A stretch of DNA of 64,000 nt from JAHIYU01 sp964476155 (GTDB taxonomy: Bacteria > Krumholzibacteriota > Krumholzibacteriia > LZORAL124-64-63). The translations under genes were made by a program, and so were the position numbers. The first letter of the stretch is position 1. Every line of letters begins with the position of its first letter. The notes under the pieces are model-generated. The model saw only the letters and a list, made by a program, of their open reading frames with translations. It did no database searches and was not told the origin of the DNA. The stretch spans positions 77,864 to 141,863 of the forward strand of contig CAYYYS010000002.1 in NCBI GenBank assembly GCA_964476155.1. Direction: 5' to 3'. This document shows, piece by piece, positions 33,351 through 42,408 of the stretch.

Positions 33351-34829
33351 ATGGGCGGACATACCATAGAAGATCGTCCCGGAGTGGATGAGCGGCTCGC
33401 CGGCGAAGTGAGTCGTAAGCGGGAGATGGCGTTGCGTATCCTCCAACTGGAGGAGGACAAGGCGCGGCTGGAACGCGAGCGTTTCGAGTATGCGCTCATA
33501 GGTGAGTCGATCACCGGTGAGTTGACCGACGAGGACATCACGAACTTCCATCGGTATCTCCGGGACCGCCAGCAACATCCCGAGTTGCTGCGTGACGGAC
33601 GCATCGTCCCCATCGATGAAGTTCCCCCCCTGGCCATCCTCGACCTGGCCGACCTGTTCTACTGGCGCCATGCGTTGGCCGAGACGACCCGTCTACAGAC
33701 CTTTCTCTTCCTCGTGACCGATGGCGGACTCCAGCCGACGGCCAATTCGCCGGAACAGCTGCCCGTGCTGGCGGAATGTGCGCCGGCTTGTCGGCAGGCG
33801 GTGGAACAGGCGGTGCGGGAGTTGCCGGTCGATACCGAGCGTCCCGTCGGTGTCCGGTGCCGGGGGTGTGGACGCCCCCTGTGGATCGCGCCGGTTTGTT
33901 TGCGTCACCAGGACCAGTGGACGTCGATCGCCTACCTGGCCGGCCACGCCTTGCCGTCACCCACGCGCTCATACCGCAAGATGGTGGAACTTACGGCGAG
34001 CGAAGTCGGACGCCGCGCGTCGGGAGAGTATGCCGGTCAGATCAATACGATCCTGCAGATGCGCATGTCGGTCATGATCGACAAGTTCATGCGGCAGAAA
34101 ATGGAAACAGCCGGTAAGGCCGAGGTGGCCCTGGCCGCCATGTCCCACGAGATCCGCACGCCGCTGACCTGTGTGATCGGCTTTGCGGATCTGCTCGCCA
34201 TGCCCTCGCTCACTATCGAGGATGCACACAAGTTCGCCGGATCCATCAAGGAGAGCGGACAGGTCCTGCTCTCGCTCATCAACAATATTCTGGACCTCTC
34301 GAAGATCGAGGCCGGTTGTCTCGAACTGGAACGGATTCCCTACTCGCTGCGCCAGGTGTTGGCGGAGGTCGTGAACATCTTCATGCCGTCGTCGCGGGAG
34401 ATGAAGATTGACATCTACCTACAGGTTGCCGGCAATGTGCCGTCCGAGCAGATAGGCGATCCCATGCGCTTGCGTCAGGTCCTGCTGAATCTGGTCGGCA
34501 ATGCCCTGAAGTTCACGCGCGAAGGCCGCATCGATCTGGTCTGCAGTCTCAACGAGACGGATCCGGACTTATTGGAGATCGCGGTTCAGGATACCGGTAC
34601 CGGAATCCCCCCGGATCGGTTCGATACGATATTCGAGGCCTACCAGCAGGCGGAGGCCAATACCGCGCGAAAGTATGGCGGTACGGGACTCGGCCTGTCG
34701 ATCTCACGTCGCATTATCGAGGTCATGGGGGGACGGATGAGCGTGACCAGCCGCGAAGGAGAGGGGTCCTGCTTCACCTTCACGCTTCCGGGCCAGTTGG
34801 TTGGAGAGCCCGTCGGACCGTATCTCTAA
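33351..34829 (+). CDS. Soluble histidine kinase with Cys-containing N-terminal sensor
   Basis: 492 aa from ATG at 33351 (GGTGGTGAG before it); GTG at 33294 would add 19 basic residues without a ribosome binding site. No membrane segment is visible. The N-terminus is coiled coil (about 10-45), then a region of unknown fold with several Cys (CAPAC, CRGCG, VCLRH, about 140-190) that might bind metal or be a divergent PocR-type ligand domain. HisKA AAMSHEIRTPLT (His near 266) and HATPase (NLVGNALKFTREG, DTGTGIPPDRF, GGTGLGLSISRRI) are complete. No response regulator is adjacent, so the partner must be elsewhere. Confidence 0.82.
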   Translation: MGGHTIEDRPGVDERLAGEVSRKREMALRILQLEEDKARLERERFEYALIGESITGELTDEDITNFHRYLRDRQQHPELLRDGRIVPIDEVPPLAILDLADLFYWRHALAETTRLQTFLFLVTDGGLQPTANSPEQLPVLAECAPACRQAVEQAVRELPVDTERPVGVRCRGCGRPLWIAPVCLRHQDQWTSIAYLAGHALPSPTRSYRKMVELTASEVGRRASGEYAGQINTILQMRMSVMIDKFMRQKMETAGKAEVALAAMSHEIRTPLTCVIGFADLLAMPSLTIEDAHKFAGSIKESGQVLLSLINNILDLSKIEAGCLELERIPYSLRQVLAEVVNIFMPSSREMKIDIYLQVAGNVPSEQIGDPMRLRQVLLNLVGNALKFTREGRIDLVCSLNETDPDLLEIAVQDTGTGIPPDRFDTIFEAYQQAEANTARKYGGTGLGLSISRRIIEVMGGRMSVTSREGEGSCFTFTLPGQLVGEPVGPYL

Positions 34830-34906
34830 CGATATGGACGTCCGGATTCGGGGCGTGTAGAGTGACGACGATGGACCACCCCTTGATCCGATTGGAAAGG
34901 TCACCC

Positions 34907-35380
34907 ATGGCCATCCCGGAGACGCCACACGACGAATCCCTGCAGCTCTTTCATTCACCCGTGGCCGTGATCGGTGCCGCCGTCGACGGCGTTCTTGGCG
35001 GTTTGACCTGTGCCTGGCTGACGCGTGCCACCACGGATCCGCCGCGGGTAGTGGTGGCCATCGCGCCGGAACGGTATACGTACGACCTGCTGGTCGTCGG
35101 CGGGTGTTTCTCGGTTTCGATCCTGAGCGAGGGACAGGTCGACGTCGGCCGTCTTTTCGGTCTGCATTCCCGGCGTGACCGGGACAAATGGTCCGAGATC
35201 AACCATGTCCTGCTCGAGGGGGGCGTGCCGGCTCTCGCCGAATGCGCCGCGCGCCTGCTGTGCCGGCTCGTCGAAAAGGTGTCGGTTGGGGATCACGATC
35301 TCTTCGTGGGAGAGATTATCGGGTCGGATGTGGTCTCCGGGCCACCGGCGTTGCCCATGCGCGGGCGTGATTACGCGTGA
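34907..35380 (+). CDS. Flavin reductase-like (FMN-binding split-barrel) protein
   Basis: 157 aa from ATG at 34907, chosen for GGAAAGG six bases upstream; GTG at 34862 and ATG at 34871 are alternatives. LFHSPVAVIGAAVDGVLGGLTCAWLTRATTDPPRVVVAIAPERYT and GGCFSVSILSEGQVDVGRLFG match the flavin reductase-like domain that binds FMN in a split barrel. Such proteins supply reduced flavin or act as small electron-transfer enzymes. No oxygenase partner is next to it. Confidence 0.78.
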   Translation: MAIPETPHDESLQLFHSPVAVIGAAVDGVLGGLTCAWLTRATTDPPRVVVAIAPERYTYDLLVVGGCFSVSILSEGQVDVGRLFGLHSRRDRDKWSEINHVLLEGGVPALAECAARLLCRLVEKVSVGDHDLFVGEIIGSDVVSGPPALPMRGRDYA

Positions 35381-35405
35381 TTTTCGGCTGTTTAGCGGCC
35401 ATCGC

Positions 35406-35433
35406 TTGCATTAGGGCTCGAATCGGATAGACT
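35406..35433 (+). promoter_or_regulatory. Possible sigma-70 promoter of the cupin gene
   Basis: TTGCAT and TAGACT are separated by 16 bases, about 40 bases before the cupin start codon. Both boxes are only partial matches. Confidence 0.35.
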
Positions 35434-35473
35434 GTGTTTTACGGCATCATGTACCCGGACCTTGGAGGTGCTC

Positions 35474-35827
35474 ATGGAGAGAACTCAGACTGAACAGACC
35501 ATCTGGCCCAAGGAAATCCTCAGCTTACCCCAGGTCGAATTTCACGTAGCCGGCGTAACCGGCCATTCCATTTCAAACGCCGAGAAACAGGTGACCTTCT
35601 TCCGGTTCGACGAAGGGACGACCGTTCCCGATCACAGCCACGGCGCCCAGTGGGGCTATCTGGTTCAGGGTGAAATGACCCTGGAGATCGACGGTTGCAC
35701 CGAACTCTTCGAGGCTGGCGACATCTACTACGTGCCCGGCGGCAAGAAACATCGCACGAGTTTCAGCAAGGAATCCTACGTAATCGATATGGGGGACGAC
35801 CCCAAGCGGTTCCAGCTGCATAGGTAA
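35474..35827 (+). CDS. Small cupin-domain protein
   Basis: 117 aa from ATG at 35474 with GGAGG five bases upstream. The two cupin motifs are FDEGTTVPDHSHGAQWGYLVQGEMTLEIDG (metal-type His pair and Glu-equivalent region) and ELFEAGDIYYVPGGKKHRTSF (His). It is a single beta-barrel, and its function cannot be read from sequence; it may be a metal-binding sensor or isomerase-type protein. Confidence 0.85.
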   Translation: MERTQTEQTIWPKEILSLPQVEFHVAGVTGHSISNAEKQVTFFRFDEGTTVPDHSHGAQWGYLVQGEMTLEIDGCTELFEAGDIYYVPGGKKHRTSFSKESYVIDMGDDPKRFQLHR

Positions 35828-35837
35828 CTTCGTATCG

Positions 35838-35861
35838 GGGGCCGGCTCACCGAGCCGGTCC
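35838..35861. terminator. Shared hairpin between cupin and M16 genes
   Basis: GGGCCGGCTC and GAGCCGGTCC pair over 10 bp (one G-T pair) with a three-base loop. It lies between the two convergent genes and includes the stop codon of the M16 gene, so it may act in both directions. No clear T run. Confidence 0.5.
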
Positions 35862-38501
35862 CAACACCACCGACAAGCACTCCGCTCCTCCCAGATAGCG
35901 GGCGGCCACATCGCGTACGGCCTCGGGCGTCAGTGTGCGGATCTCCTTCAGATAGGCTTCGAAACCGTCGTAAGGCCGACCGTAAAGGATATCGGCCGCG
36001 CAACGGCTGACACGTGCGCTGTTGGACTGTCGGGCGATCAGCATGTTGCCCACCAGTTGCGACCGCGCCCGCTCGAACTCGTCGTCCGGCGTCGGTCGCT
36101 CGGCCATGTCGCGCAGTTCTGTCGTGAGCGCGGCGGCGGCCTCGTCCTCGGTGGCCGGATCGGTCAATACGTAGCTGACGATCATGCCGGGCGCGAATCC
36201 CCGCGCCACCTGCAGGCCCGTGGCGTAGCACAACGACCGCTGGTTGCGGAGCTGCTCGAAGAGTCGACCGCTTTGGCCGTTGAGCAACTGTTGCAGGAGT
36301 GCCAGGGCGGACCGGTCGTTATTCGGCTGATCAGGCCCACGCCAGGCGTACAGGACGACGCTTTGCCTGACGTCCCGGTCCAGGCGACGGCGCTCGGTTT
36401 GACCCGTGTTTGGCGTTCCGTCCAGCTTCGTTTGAACCGGCAACTTGTCGGCCGGCAGGTCCGCGAGGACCGTCTCCAAGCGGGTTACCAGGGCTTCGGG
36501 GTCGACATGTCCCGAAACTACCATGTGCATGTTGCGCGCGGTCCAGGTGCGGTCGTGATAGGTCCGCAGATCGTCGACGGTCATGGTCGAGAGCGAGTCG
36601 TCGCGTCCCAGCAACGGCGCGCCGTAGGGGTGGTCCGGATAGAAGGCGTCCCGCAAGACCCGGGCGGCGGCCTGGAAGGGGTCGTCGTCGAGGGCGCGCA
36701 GGTCGGCCAGGGCGAGACGGCGTTCGTGTTCGAATTCGTCGGACGGGAAGTCGGGCCGTACGGCCAGGCCGCCCATGGTTGGCAGGAGTCGGTCCAGGTT
36801 TCGGGTAAGGCAGGTCATGAAGATGCCCGTGTGGTCGCGCGAGACGATGGGAGACAACGAGGCGCCCAGGCTTTCGATGCCGTTGTGGAGAGTCGCGGCG
36901 TTCGCCCCGCCGGTTCCCTTGACCTGGACCTGCTGGCACAGGTAGGCCAGGCCGTCCCGCCCCTCGCCCTGGGGACCGACCCCGCCGGTGGCGAACAGGC
37001 CCATCGACACGACGGGCAGGGAATGGTTCGGCCTGATGAAGAGTCGTAGGCCGTTGGCGAGGACCGATTCGGTGAACGGTTCGTCGTGCGGGATATCGCG
37101 ACTGGAGGTCGCGGGCACGAAGGCGGGTGTTGTTCGGCCCGGCGTCGCGGGGGTGATGGATCCGAGGCAGGGACTCAGCAGCGCGGCCACGGCGTCGGTG
37201 TCGACGGGCAATACGCCGTCGGCCACGTCGGTGGGCGTGTAGAGCACCACGCTGCAGGCTTCGTGGCCAAAGAGCCGGCGACAGACCCGGCTCACGTCAT
37301 CTCCGGTGACCGCGGCCACCTGCTCGGGGAAAGTGAAGGCCCCGGGCAGATCGCCCATGGCGTCGTGCCAGCCCAGAACGGATGCCGTACCCTGGACGGT
37401 CTCGCGCGCGAACTGATGTGACCGTTCGGTGCGAATTCGGGCGCGGTCGAGTTCCTCGTCGCTGGGCGGCTTGTCCTTCATGTCCTGCAGAAGCGCCGCG
37501 ACGGCGACGAGTGTCTCGCTGGTCTTCTCGGGATCGGTTTCGAAGTCGACGACCAGCACGCCCTCGCGGGGGCCCGCTTCCGACAGCATGGTGATGCCGC
37601 TGACCAGTACCTGCTCTTCCTGGATGCGACAGTAAAGCCGGGAGCTGCGGCCGTCCGCCAGGATCTGCAGGATGACGGCCAGCACGGGCCGGTCGGGATC
37701 GTTTTCCGGCAGACCGGGAAAGACCATCTTGCCATAGACCCTCTGGATATCGCCCGACTCCAGACGGTAGCGAAGGGCGGTGTGGGCGGATTCCAATCCG
37801 GGTACGGGCAGGTCGTAGGGGCGCGGCGGCGCGGCGGTACCGAAGGTGTTGGCCACCATGTCCAGGATCGTGTCGGTCTTTACGTCGCCGGCGATCACCA
37901 GGGTCATGTTGTCGGGCTGGTATGCGGCCCTGTAGAAATCGATGATCTGCTCGCGGGTAGTGGACAGCAGGGCGTCGTCCCGACCGCCGATGGGGTGTTG
38001 GTACGGGCTGTCGTCGAAAGCCAGTTCCATGGCCCATCGCCAGGAGACCCCGAAGCCCGACGGCATGTCGTCGTACATGTGGTTTTCGTGGACGAGCACG
38101 GGTCGCTCGGCATCGAGGGCTTCGGTCGCGAAGGTGGAGTGGAAGAGGGCGTCGCAGAGAATGTCGACGGCGCCGCCGATGTTCTCGCTCGGTACGGTGA
38201 TGTGATAGTTGGTGGTTTCGTAACCGGTGCCCGCGTTGGTGGACCCGCCGAGGGTCGCGACCTCGAGGGCGAAGTCGCGCTCGCCGCGCCGCTCGGTGCC
38301 CTTGAAGAGCATGTGCTCGGTGCCGTGCGCCCAACCCCGCACGGGGTCCGGTTCGAGGTTGGAGCCCACGCGGACCCAGACGTTGCACACCGCCACGGGG
38401 GTGCGGTGATCCTCCTGGACGATCACGCGGAGTCCGTTGGCAAGGGTGGCCAGGGTTGCGGTGCCTACGGTCTCGCGGGAGATGATGGTGGTCTGGGTCA
38501 T
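35847..38501 (-). CDS. M16 family zinc metallopeptidase (fused two-domain)
   Basis: 884 aa containing two M16 halves. The first has the inverted zinc motif HGTEH (His59, Glu62, His63) with the distal Glu in LDAERPVLVHENHMY, so it is catalytic. The second half (from about 470, ESVLANGLRLFIRPNHSLPVVSMGLFATGG) lacks HxxEH, as usual for the substrate-binding partner domain. No signal peptide is evident, which is unusual because many fused M16 peptidases are periplasmic. The likely role is breakdown of peptides. AGGACC lies just before the ATG. Confidence 0.92.
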   Translation of the reverse strand: MTQTTIISRETVGTATLATLANGLRVIVQEDHRTPVAVCNVWVRVGSNLEPDPVRGWAHGTEHMLFKGTERRGERDFALEVATLGGSTNAGTGYETTNYHITVPSENIGGAVDILCDALFHSTFATEALDAERPVLVHENHMYDDMPSGFGVSWRWAMELAFDDSPYQHPIGGRDDALLSTTREQIIDFYRAAYQPDNMTLVIAGDVKTDTILDMVANTFGTAAPPRPYDLPVPGLESAHTALRYRLESGDIQRVYGKMVFPGLPENDPDRPVLAVILQILADGRSSRLYCRIQEEQVLVSGITMLSEAGPREGVLVVDFETDPEKTSETLVAVAALLQDMKDKPPSDEELDRARIRTERSHQFARETVQGTASVLGWHDAMGDLPGAFTFPEQVAAVTGDDVSRVCRRLFGHEACSVVLYTPTDVADGVLPVDTDAVAALLSPCLGSITPATPGRTTPAFVPATSSRDIPHDEPFTESVLANGLRLFIRPNHSLPVVSMGLFATGGVGPQGEGRDGLAYLCQQVQVKGTGGANAATLHNGIESLGASLSPIVSRDHTGIFMTCLTRNLDRLLPTMGGLAVRPDFPSDEFEHERRLALADLRALDDDPFQAAARVLRDAFYPDHPYGAPLLGRDDSLSTMTVDDLRTYHDRTWTARNMHMVVSGHVDPEALVTRLETVLADLPADKLPVQTKLDGTPNTGQTERRRLDRDVRQSVVLYAWRGPDQPNNDRSALALLQQLLNGQSGRLFEQLRNQRSLCYATGLQVARGFAPGMIVSYVLTDPATEDEAAAALTTELRDMAERPTPDDEFERARSQLVGNMLIARQSNSARVSRCAADILYGRPYDGFEAYLKEIRTLTPEAVRDVAARYLGGAECLSVVLGPAR

Positions 38502-38687
38502 CCGGGGGTCCTATCTCGCTTGTGGGGCTGTGGCTCGGGTCTATCCGTGACGCACGTAGAATAGAGGGGAGACGTCGGCTTGGCGACATCTCATTGTGTA
38601 TGGCAGTTGGCGGGTTGACGGTCCCGGCGAGTTGTGACAGGTTTTATCTGCGTTTCGGTCGTGTCCCCACCGACTCTGGAGCCCTGG

Positions 38688-39593
38688 ATGACCGCATCAC
38701 CCGACATCCTGACCATCGACGTGGAGGAGTGGTTCCACGGCCACAACTACCTGTCCCAATATCCGCCCGAGACCTGGGACGACATGGAATGTCGCGTGGA
38801 GGGCAACACCGAGCGCTGCCTGAATATGCTCGAGCGCTTCGACGTGAAGGCCACGTTCTTCGTGCTGGGTTGGACCGCTGATCGCTATCCACATCTGGTC
38901 CGACAAATCGCCGACGCGGGACATGAGATCGCCTGTCACAGCTACGCCCATCCCGAGGTTTTCACCCTGGACGAGGCCGGTTTCCGGGCCGATCTCGATC
39001 AGGCCCTGGGGGCTCTGGCCAAAGCCGGAGCCAAAGGCGTGGCGGGATATCGAGCGCCGAGTTTCTCGATTACGCCGCCGGTCCATAGCTACCTGCATAT
39101 TCTGCGCGACCACGGTTTTACCTACGATTGCTCCCTGTTTCCCATTCACCATCCCCGCTATGGGCAACCGAACGCCCCGCGTGACCCCTTCTTGCTGGGC
39201 GGCGCCGCGGCCCAGGCTTCGGGACCCGACCGGGAAACCCTGCTCGTGTTGCCGATGACCACCGCCCGGGTGATGGGCATGAGTGTGGGCTTCGCGGGTG
39301 GCGGGTACTTGCGCGTCCTGCCCCGCATGGCCTATCGCGCCTTGCGCGCGTTGGCCCGGCGTCAAGGCCAGGCCGTGACCATCTACATGCATCCCTGGGA
39401 ACTCGACGATTGGCAGCCCGGCGATGTGGGGCAGTCCCGACTGCAACGCTGGCGCAGCCAGGGGGGGCAGCATACGGCCGTGGCCAAGCTGGAGCGGATT
39501 CTGGAGGACGGCGATTTCATGACCATGGGGGCGTATGCGGAGGCCTTGAGACGCGACGGCAGGCTGCCGTTGCGCAGCCTGCCGTTGTGTTGA
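38688..39593 (+). CDS. Polysaccharide deacetylase (XrtA/PEP-CTERM exopolysaccharide type)
   Basis: 301 aa from ATG at 38688; the frame is open a little further. ILTIDVEEWFHGHNY at the N-terminus, FFVLGWTADRYPHLVRQIADAGHEIACHSYAHPEVF (metal His pair), GYRAPSFSITP and the DUF3473 region IYMHPWELD with a MTMGAYAEAL tail match the deacetylases of exosortase-linked exopolysaccharide loci. No exosortase or polysaccharide synthesis cluster is visible nearby. A perfect 12-bp hairpin lies in its last 13 codons. Confidence 0.88.
   Translation: MTASPDILTIDVEEWFHGHNYLSQYPPETWDDMECRVEGNTERCLNMLERFDVKATFFVLGWTADRYPHLVRQIADAGHEIACHSYAHPEVFTLDEAGFRADLDQALGALAKAGAKGVAGYRAPSFSITPPVHSYLHILRDHGFTYDCSLFPIHHPRYGQPNAPRDPFLLGGAAAQASGPDRETLLVLPMTTARVMGMSVGFAGGGYLRVLPRMAYRALRALARRQGQAVTIYMHPWELDDWQPGDVGQSRLQRWRSQGGQHTAVAKLERILEDGDFMTMGAYAEALRRDGRLPLRSLPLC
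39556..39590 (+). terminator. Hairpin inside the 3' end of the deacetylase gene
   Basis: ACGGCAGGCTGC and GCAGCCTGCCGT form a perfect 12-bp stem with a six-base loop, followed by TGTGTTG, which contains the start of the stop codon. It encodes the last residues and probably also ends transcription. Confidence 0.55.
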
Positions 39594-39606
39594 TCAGTTG
39601 GTTATT

Positions 39607-40355
39607 CTAGTCGGGAACGCCCGTCGTTCCGTCATACTTCTTGAACAGGGCACCGCTCGACGCGTCCTGATCCAGCAGCAGCCACCCACCCATGACTTCC
39701 ACCATTTCCCAAGCCCCACTGGCGGGATGGTAGCGATGCCAGAGACCGTCGGCCGGGAAGGCCACGGACCACTGGTGCGCCGTGTCGTCGAAGTTCAGGG
39801 CCACCACGATTTCGGCGGCTGAAGACGAGGCGCTGTCCCCCCGCCAGTAGCAGAGCGTGTACTCGCTGTGATCCAGCCAACCGTCGCGCCAGTGGAACCG
39901 ATATTCTCGGTCCGCAGCGCGGGCTCGCTCAGGCGCAGGGCGATGAGGTTGCGATAGATTGCGCGCAGGTCCGCGTCGCCGGCGGCCCAGTCGATCTTGT
40001 AGATGGTCGGGGACGGGTCGCGGTATTCACCGCTGCCGATCTCCCCGCCGTTGTAGATCATCGGGATGCCCACGCAGGTCATCAGGGCGTAGACGCCGAG
40101 TTCGGCTTTCTGCAGACCCCCCACGGCCTGGGCGCCGGCCGAGCCGTAGTTGTTCACGGCCCAGACGATGCGGTTCTCGTCGTGGGATTCGAGGTACTTC
40201 ACGTCGCTGAAGCCGTCGCCGTTGTAACCGTCGTATTGGGAGTTGGGGCTGATGACGTTGGCCGCCGCCCACATGTTGCGGCAGGTGTAGCTCCAGCAGC
40301 CGTAGTCGGGGAAGGGCGCCGCCCACCTGTGCGGCGAAGCGGTCGGTCCCAACAC
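39607..40355 (-). pseudogene. GH13 alpha-amylase, 5'-deleted and frameshifted
   Basis: The frame down to about 39900 holds the C-terminal third of a GH13 catalytic domain: DVKYLESHDENRIVWAVNNYG (conserved region IV), ALMTCVGIPMIYNGGEIGSGEY and LIALRLSEPALR. A one-base shift near 39900-39915 moves the reading to a second frame (DREYRFHWRDGWLDHSEYTLCYW, then VALNFDDTAHQWSVAF), the C-terminal beta domain, ending at 39607. The N-terminal half, with nucleophile Asp and acid Glu, is absent: amylase similarity stops near 40340, where the oppositely oriented debranching enzyme gene begins, also lacking its 5' end. The gene cannot make an active amylase. Confidence 0.75.
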
Positions 40356-40383
40356 GCGCAGTTACCACGGTTTTTTCATCGCC

Positions 40384-42408
40384 ATGCACGAACTGATGGA
40401 CGGGTGGGCCCTGCGCCTGGAGGACGGCACCGAGTTGTCGGCCGTCACGGCTGACGAGGCACACGTGCGCCCCGACCGCATCGAACGCGTTTGGCATCTG
40501 CCGACAGGGGAGACCGTCACCGCGACGATCACCCTCTTCGACCGCAGCGACGGCTTCCGCATCCTGTACGACGGCGTGCCGTCGGGCCGCTTCGCTTTCG
40601 TCCCCCGGATCGACATGCGCTTTCTCTGGAAAGTGACGCAACCGGGCTATGTCGTGGATTGGCGCGAGGGCGTGCTGCGCGTGGCGCGGGAAGATCGCCA
40701 AACCCGCGGCGAGGACGAGCGGCATCCGCCCTGGTTGGCGGTGGCCGTGTCCGGCGCCGGCGATTTCACACCCACCGGACGCCACGTATCGACAACCTAT
40801 CCCAAGAGCGCGGCGCGCAAGGCCATGGAACGCGCCAACCCGTATCTGCCCGGCGAAATGAGCGGGCGCATACCGCCACGCGTGCCGTCGGGCCGCGTGG
40901 AGGTCGTGGTGGCCACCGGTGACAGCAGCGACGAAGCAGCGACTGCCGCGCAAACATTGCAGACCCGCGCCGTCGACCTGATCACCGCCCGCGAAGCGCG
41001 CCTGTCCGACCTGGCCGACCCGCGTCGCCTGAGCACCGGCGTTCCGCGTGACGATCGCGCCCTGGCCTGGGCCCGCGTCTCCCTGGACAACCTGGTCATG
41101 GAGCAGCGCGGGGTAGGCATCTACGCCGGCTTCTACTGGTTCACCACCTACTGGGGGCGCGACACCTTCATCGTCCTGCCCGGCGCCCTGGCCGGCGGTC
41201 TCGACTTCGCGACCGCCCGCGAGATCCTCCGCTCCTTCGCCACTTTCCAGGATCGCAACCCCCACAGCGAACGCTTCGGCCGCGTGCCCAACTTCGTCAC
41301 CGTGGATCAGGTCCAGTACGCCAGCATCGACGGCACCTGGTGGTTCGTGCGCGCCCTGGACGAGTACTGGCGCCGCTCGGGGGATCACGACTTCGCGCGC
41401 GAGATGATGCCCGTGGTCTTCCGGGCCTGCGAGGGCGCCCTCGAACACGCCGTCGGCCCGAACGGCCTGCTCACCCACGGCCACGGCGAAACCTGGATGG
41501 ACGGTGGCGGCGAAGCCAACCCCTACTCGCCTCGCGGCGATCGCTCCGTGGAAGCCCAGGCCTTGTTCCATAGGGGTCTACATGTGGCGGCCAAACTGGC
41601 CCACCGTTTCGACGGCCAAGCCGCGGGCCTGCAGGGAGAAAAACTGGCCCAGCATTACGATCTCGCCGCCCGTCGTCTCTGGAACGCTTTCCAGAACCAG
41701 TTCGTGAGCGACGGCCGGATTGCCGACCATCTCGATCCGGACGGTTCGGTCGATCATCAGCACCGGCCCAACGGTCTGCTGGCCCTGCTGGTCTCACCCG
41801 ATCTCTTCAACGAGGATCAGCGCCGCCTGATCGTCGACGAGAACCGCGAGCATACCGTCACGCCCTGGGGCGTGCGGTCCCTGGACGCCGCCGATCCCGC
41901 CTATCACCCGCGTCATCTCTGGCTGGATCGCTACTACTACGACGAGGCCTATCACAATGGCGACATTTGGCTCTGGCTGTCGGGGCCATACGTGTCCGCC
42001 CTGCCCGATCCGCGCGACGGCTTCGGCCAGACCCGCATGCTCCTCGACGAGATCATGGACGAAGGCGCCGTCGGCACCCTGCAGGAGATCCGCGACGGCG
42101 ACCGCGCCGCCGACAACGACGAGTTCGGCGGCGCCACCAGCCAGGCCTGGTCCCTGAGCGAGCTGTTGCGCAACGCCAGCGACGACTATCTGGGTGTGCA
42201 GGTGGATCTGTCGGGGGAGATCCCGGTCGTGGAGATCGCGCCCTCGCTACCGGAGGACTGGTCGTCCCTGAGCGGCGAAGTGCGGGTCGGTGAGTACCTA
42301 TTGCAGGTGGATGTATGCCGGGATGGAGATGGAAAACTCCACGTGGAGCACACTTGGGACGAACAGGCCCCCAAATCCCTGCACAAAGCGGTCCGCGTGA
42401 TCGACTAG
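40384..42408 (+). CDS. Glycogen debranching enzyme (amylo-alpha-1,6-glucosidase), 5'-truncated
   Basis: 674 aa from ATG at 40384, but conserved sequence (NTRSYHGFF, 40351-40377) continues upstream in frame to an in-frame stop at 40303, so the natural N-terminus has been lost. The N-terminal domain reads MDGWALRLEDG and WHLPTGETVTATITLFDRSDGFRILYDG. The GDE_C (alpha/alpha)6-type catalytic domain has TYWGRDTFIVLPG, NFVTVDQVQYASIDGTWWFVRAL, HGETWMDGGGEANPYSPR and ATSQAWSLSELLRN. The enzyme removes alpha-1,6 branches from glycogen. Whether the shortened protein is made and folds is unclear. Its stop overlaps that of the ABC ATPase (CTAG). Confidence 0.82.
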   Translation: MHELMDGWALRLEDGTELSAVTADEAHVRPDRIERVWHLPTGETVTATITLFDRSDGFRILYDGVPSGRFAFVPRIDMRFLWKVTQPGYVVDWREGVLRVAREDRQTRGEDERHPPWLAVAVSGAGDFTPTGRHVSTTYPKSAARKAMERANPYLPGEMSGRIPPRVPSGRVEVVVATGDSSDEAATAAQTLQTRAVDLITAREARLSDLADPRRLSTGVPRDDRALAWARVSLDNLVMEQRGVGIYAGFYWFTTYWGRDTFIVLPGALAGGLDFATAREILRSFATFQDRNPHSERFGRVPNFVTVDQVQYASIDGTWWFVRALDEYWRRSGDHDFAREMMPVVFRACEGALEHAVGPNGLLTHGHGETWMDGGGEANPYSPRGDRSVEAQALFHRGLHVAAKLAHRFDGQAAGLQGEKLAQHYDLAARRLWNAFQNQFVSDGRIADHLDPDGSVDHQHRPNGLLALLVSPDLFNEDQRRLIVDENREHTVTPWGVRSLDAADPAYHPRHLWLDRYYYDEAYHNGDIWLWLSGPYVSALPDPRDGFGQTRMLLDEIMDEGAVGTLQEIRDGDRAADNDEFGGATSQAWSLSELLRNASDDYLGVQVDLSGEIPVVEIAPSLPEDWSSLSGEVRVGEYLLQVDVCRDGDGKLHVEHTWDEQAPKSLHKAVRVID

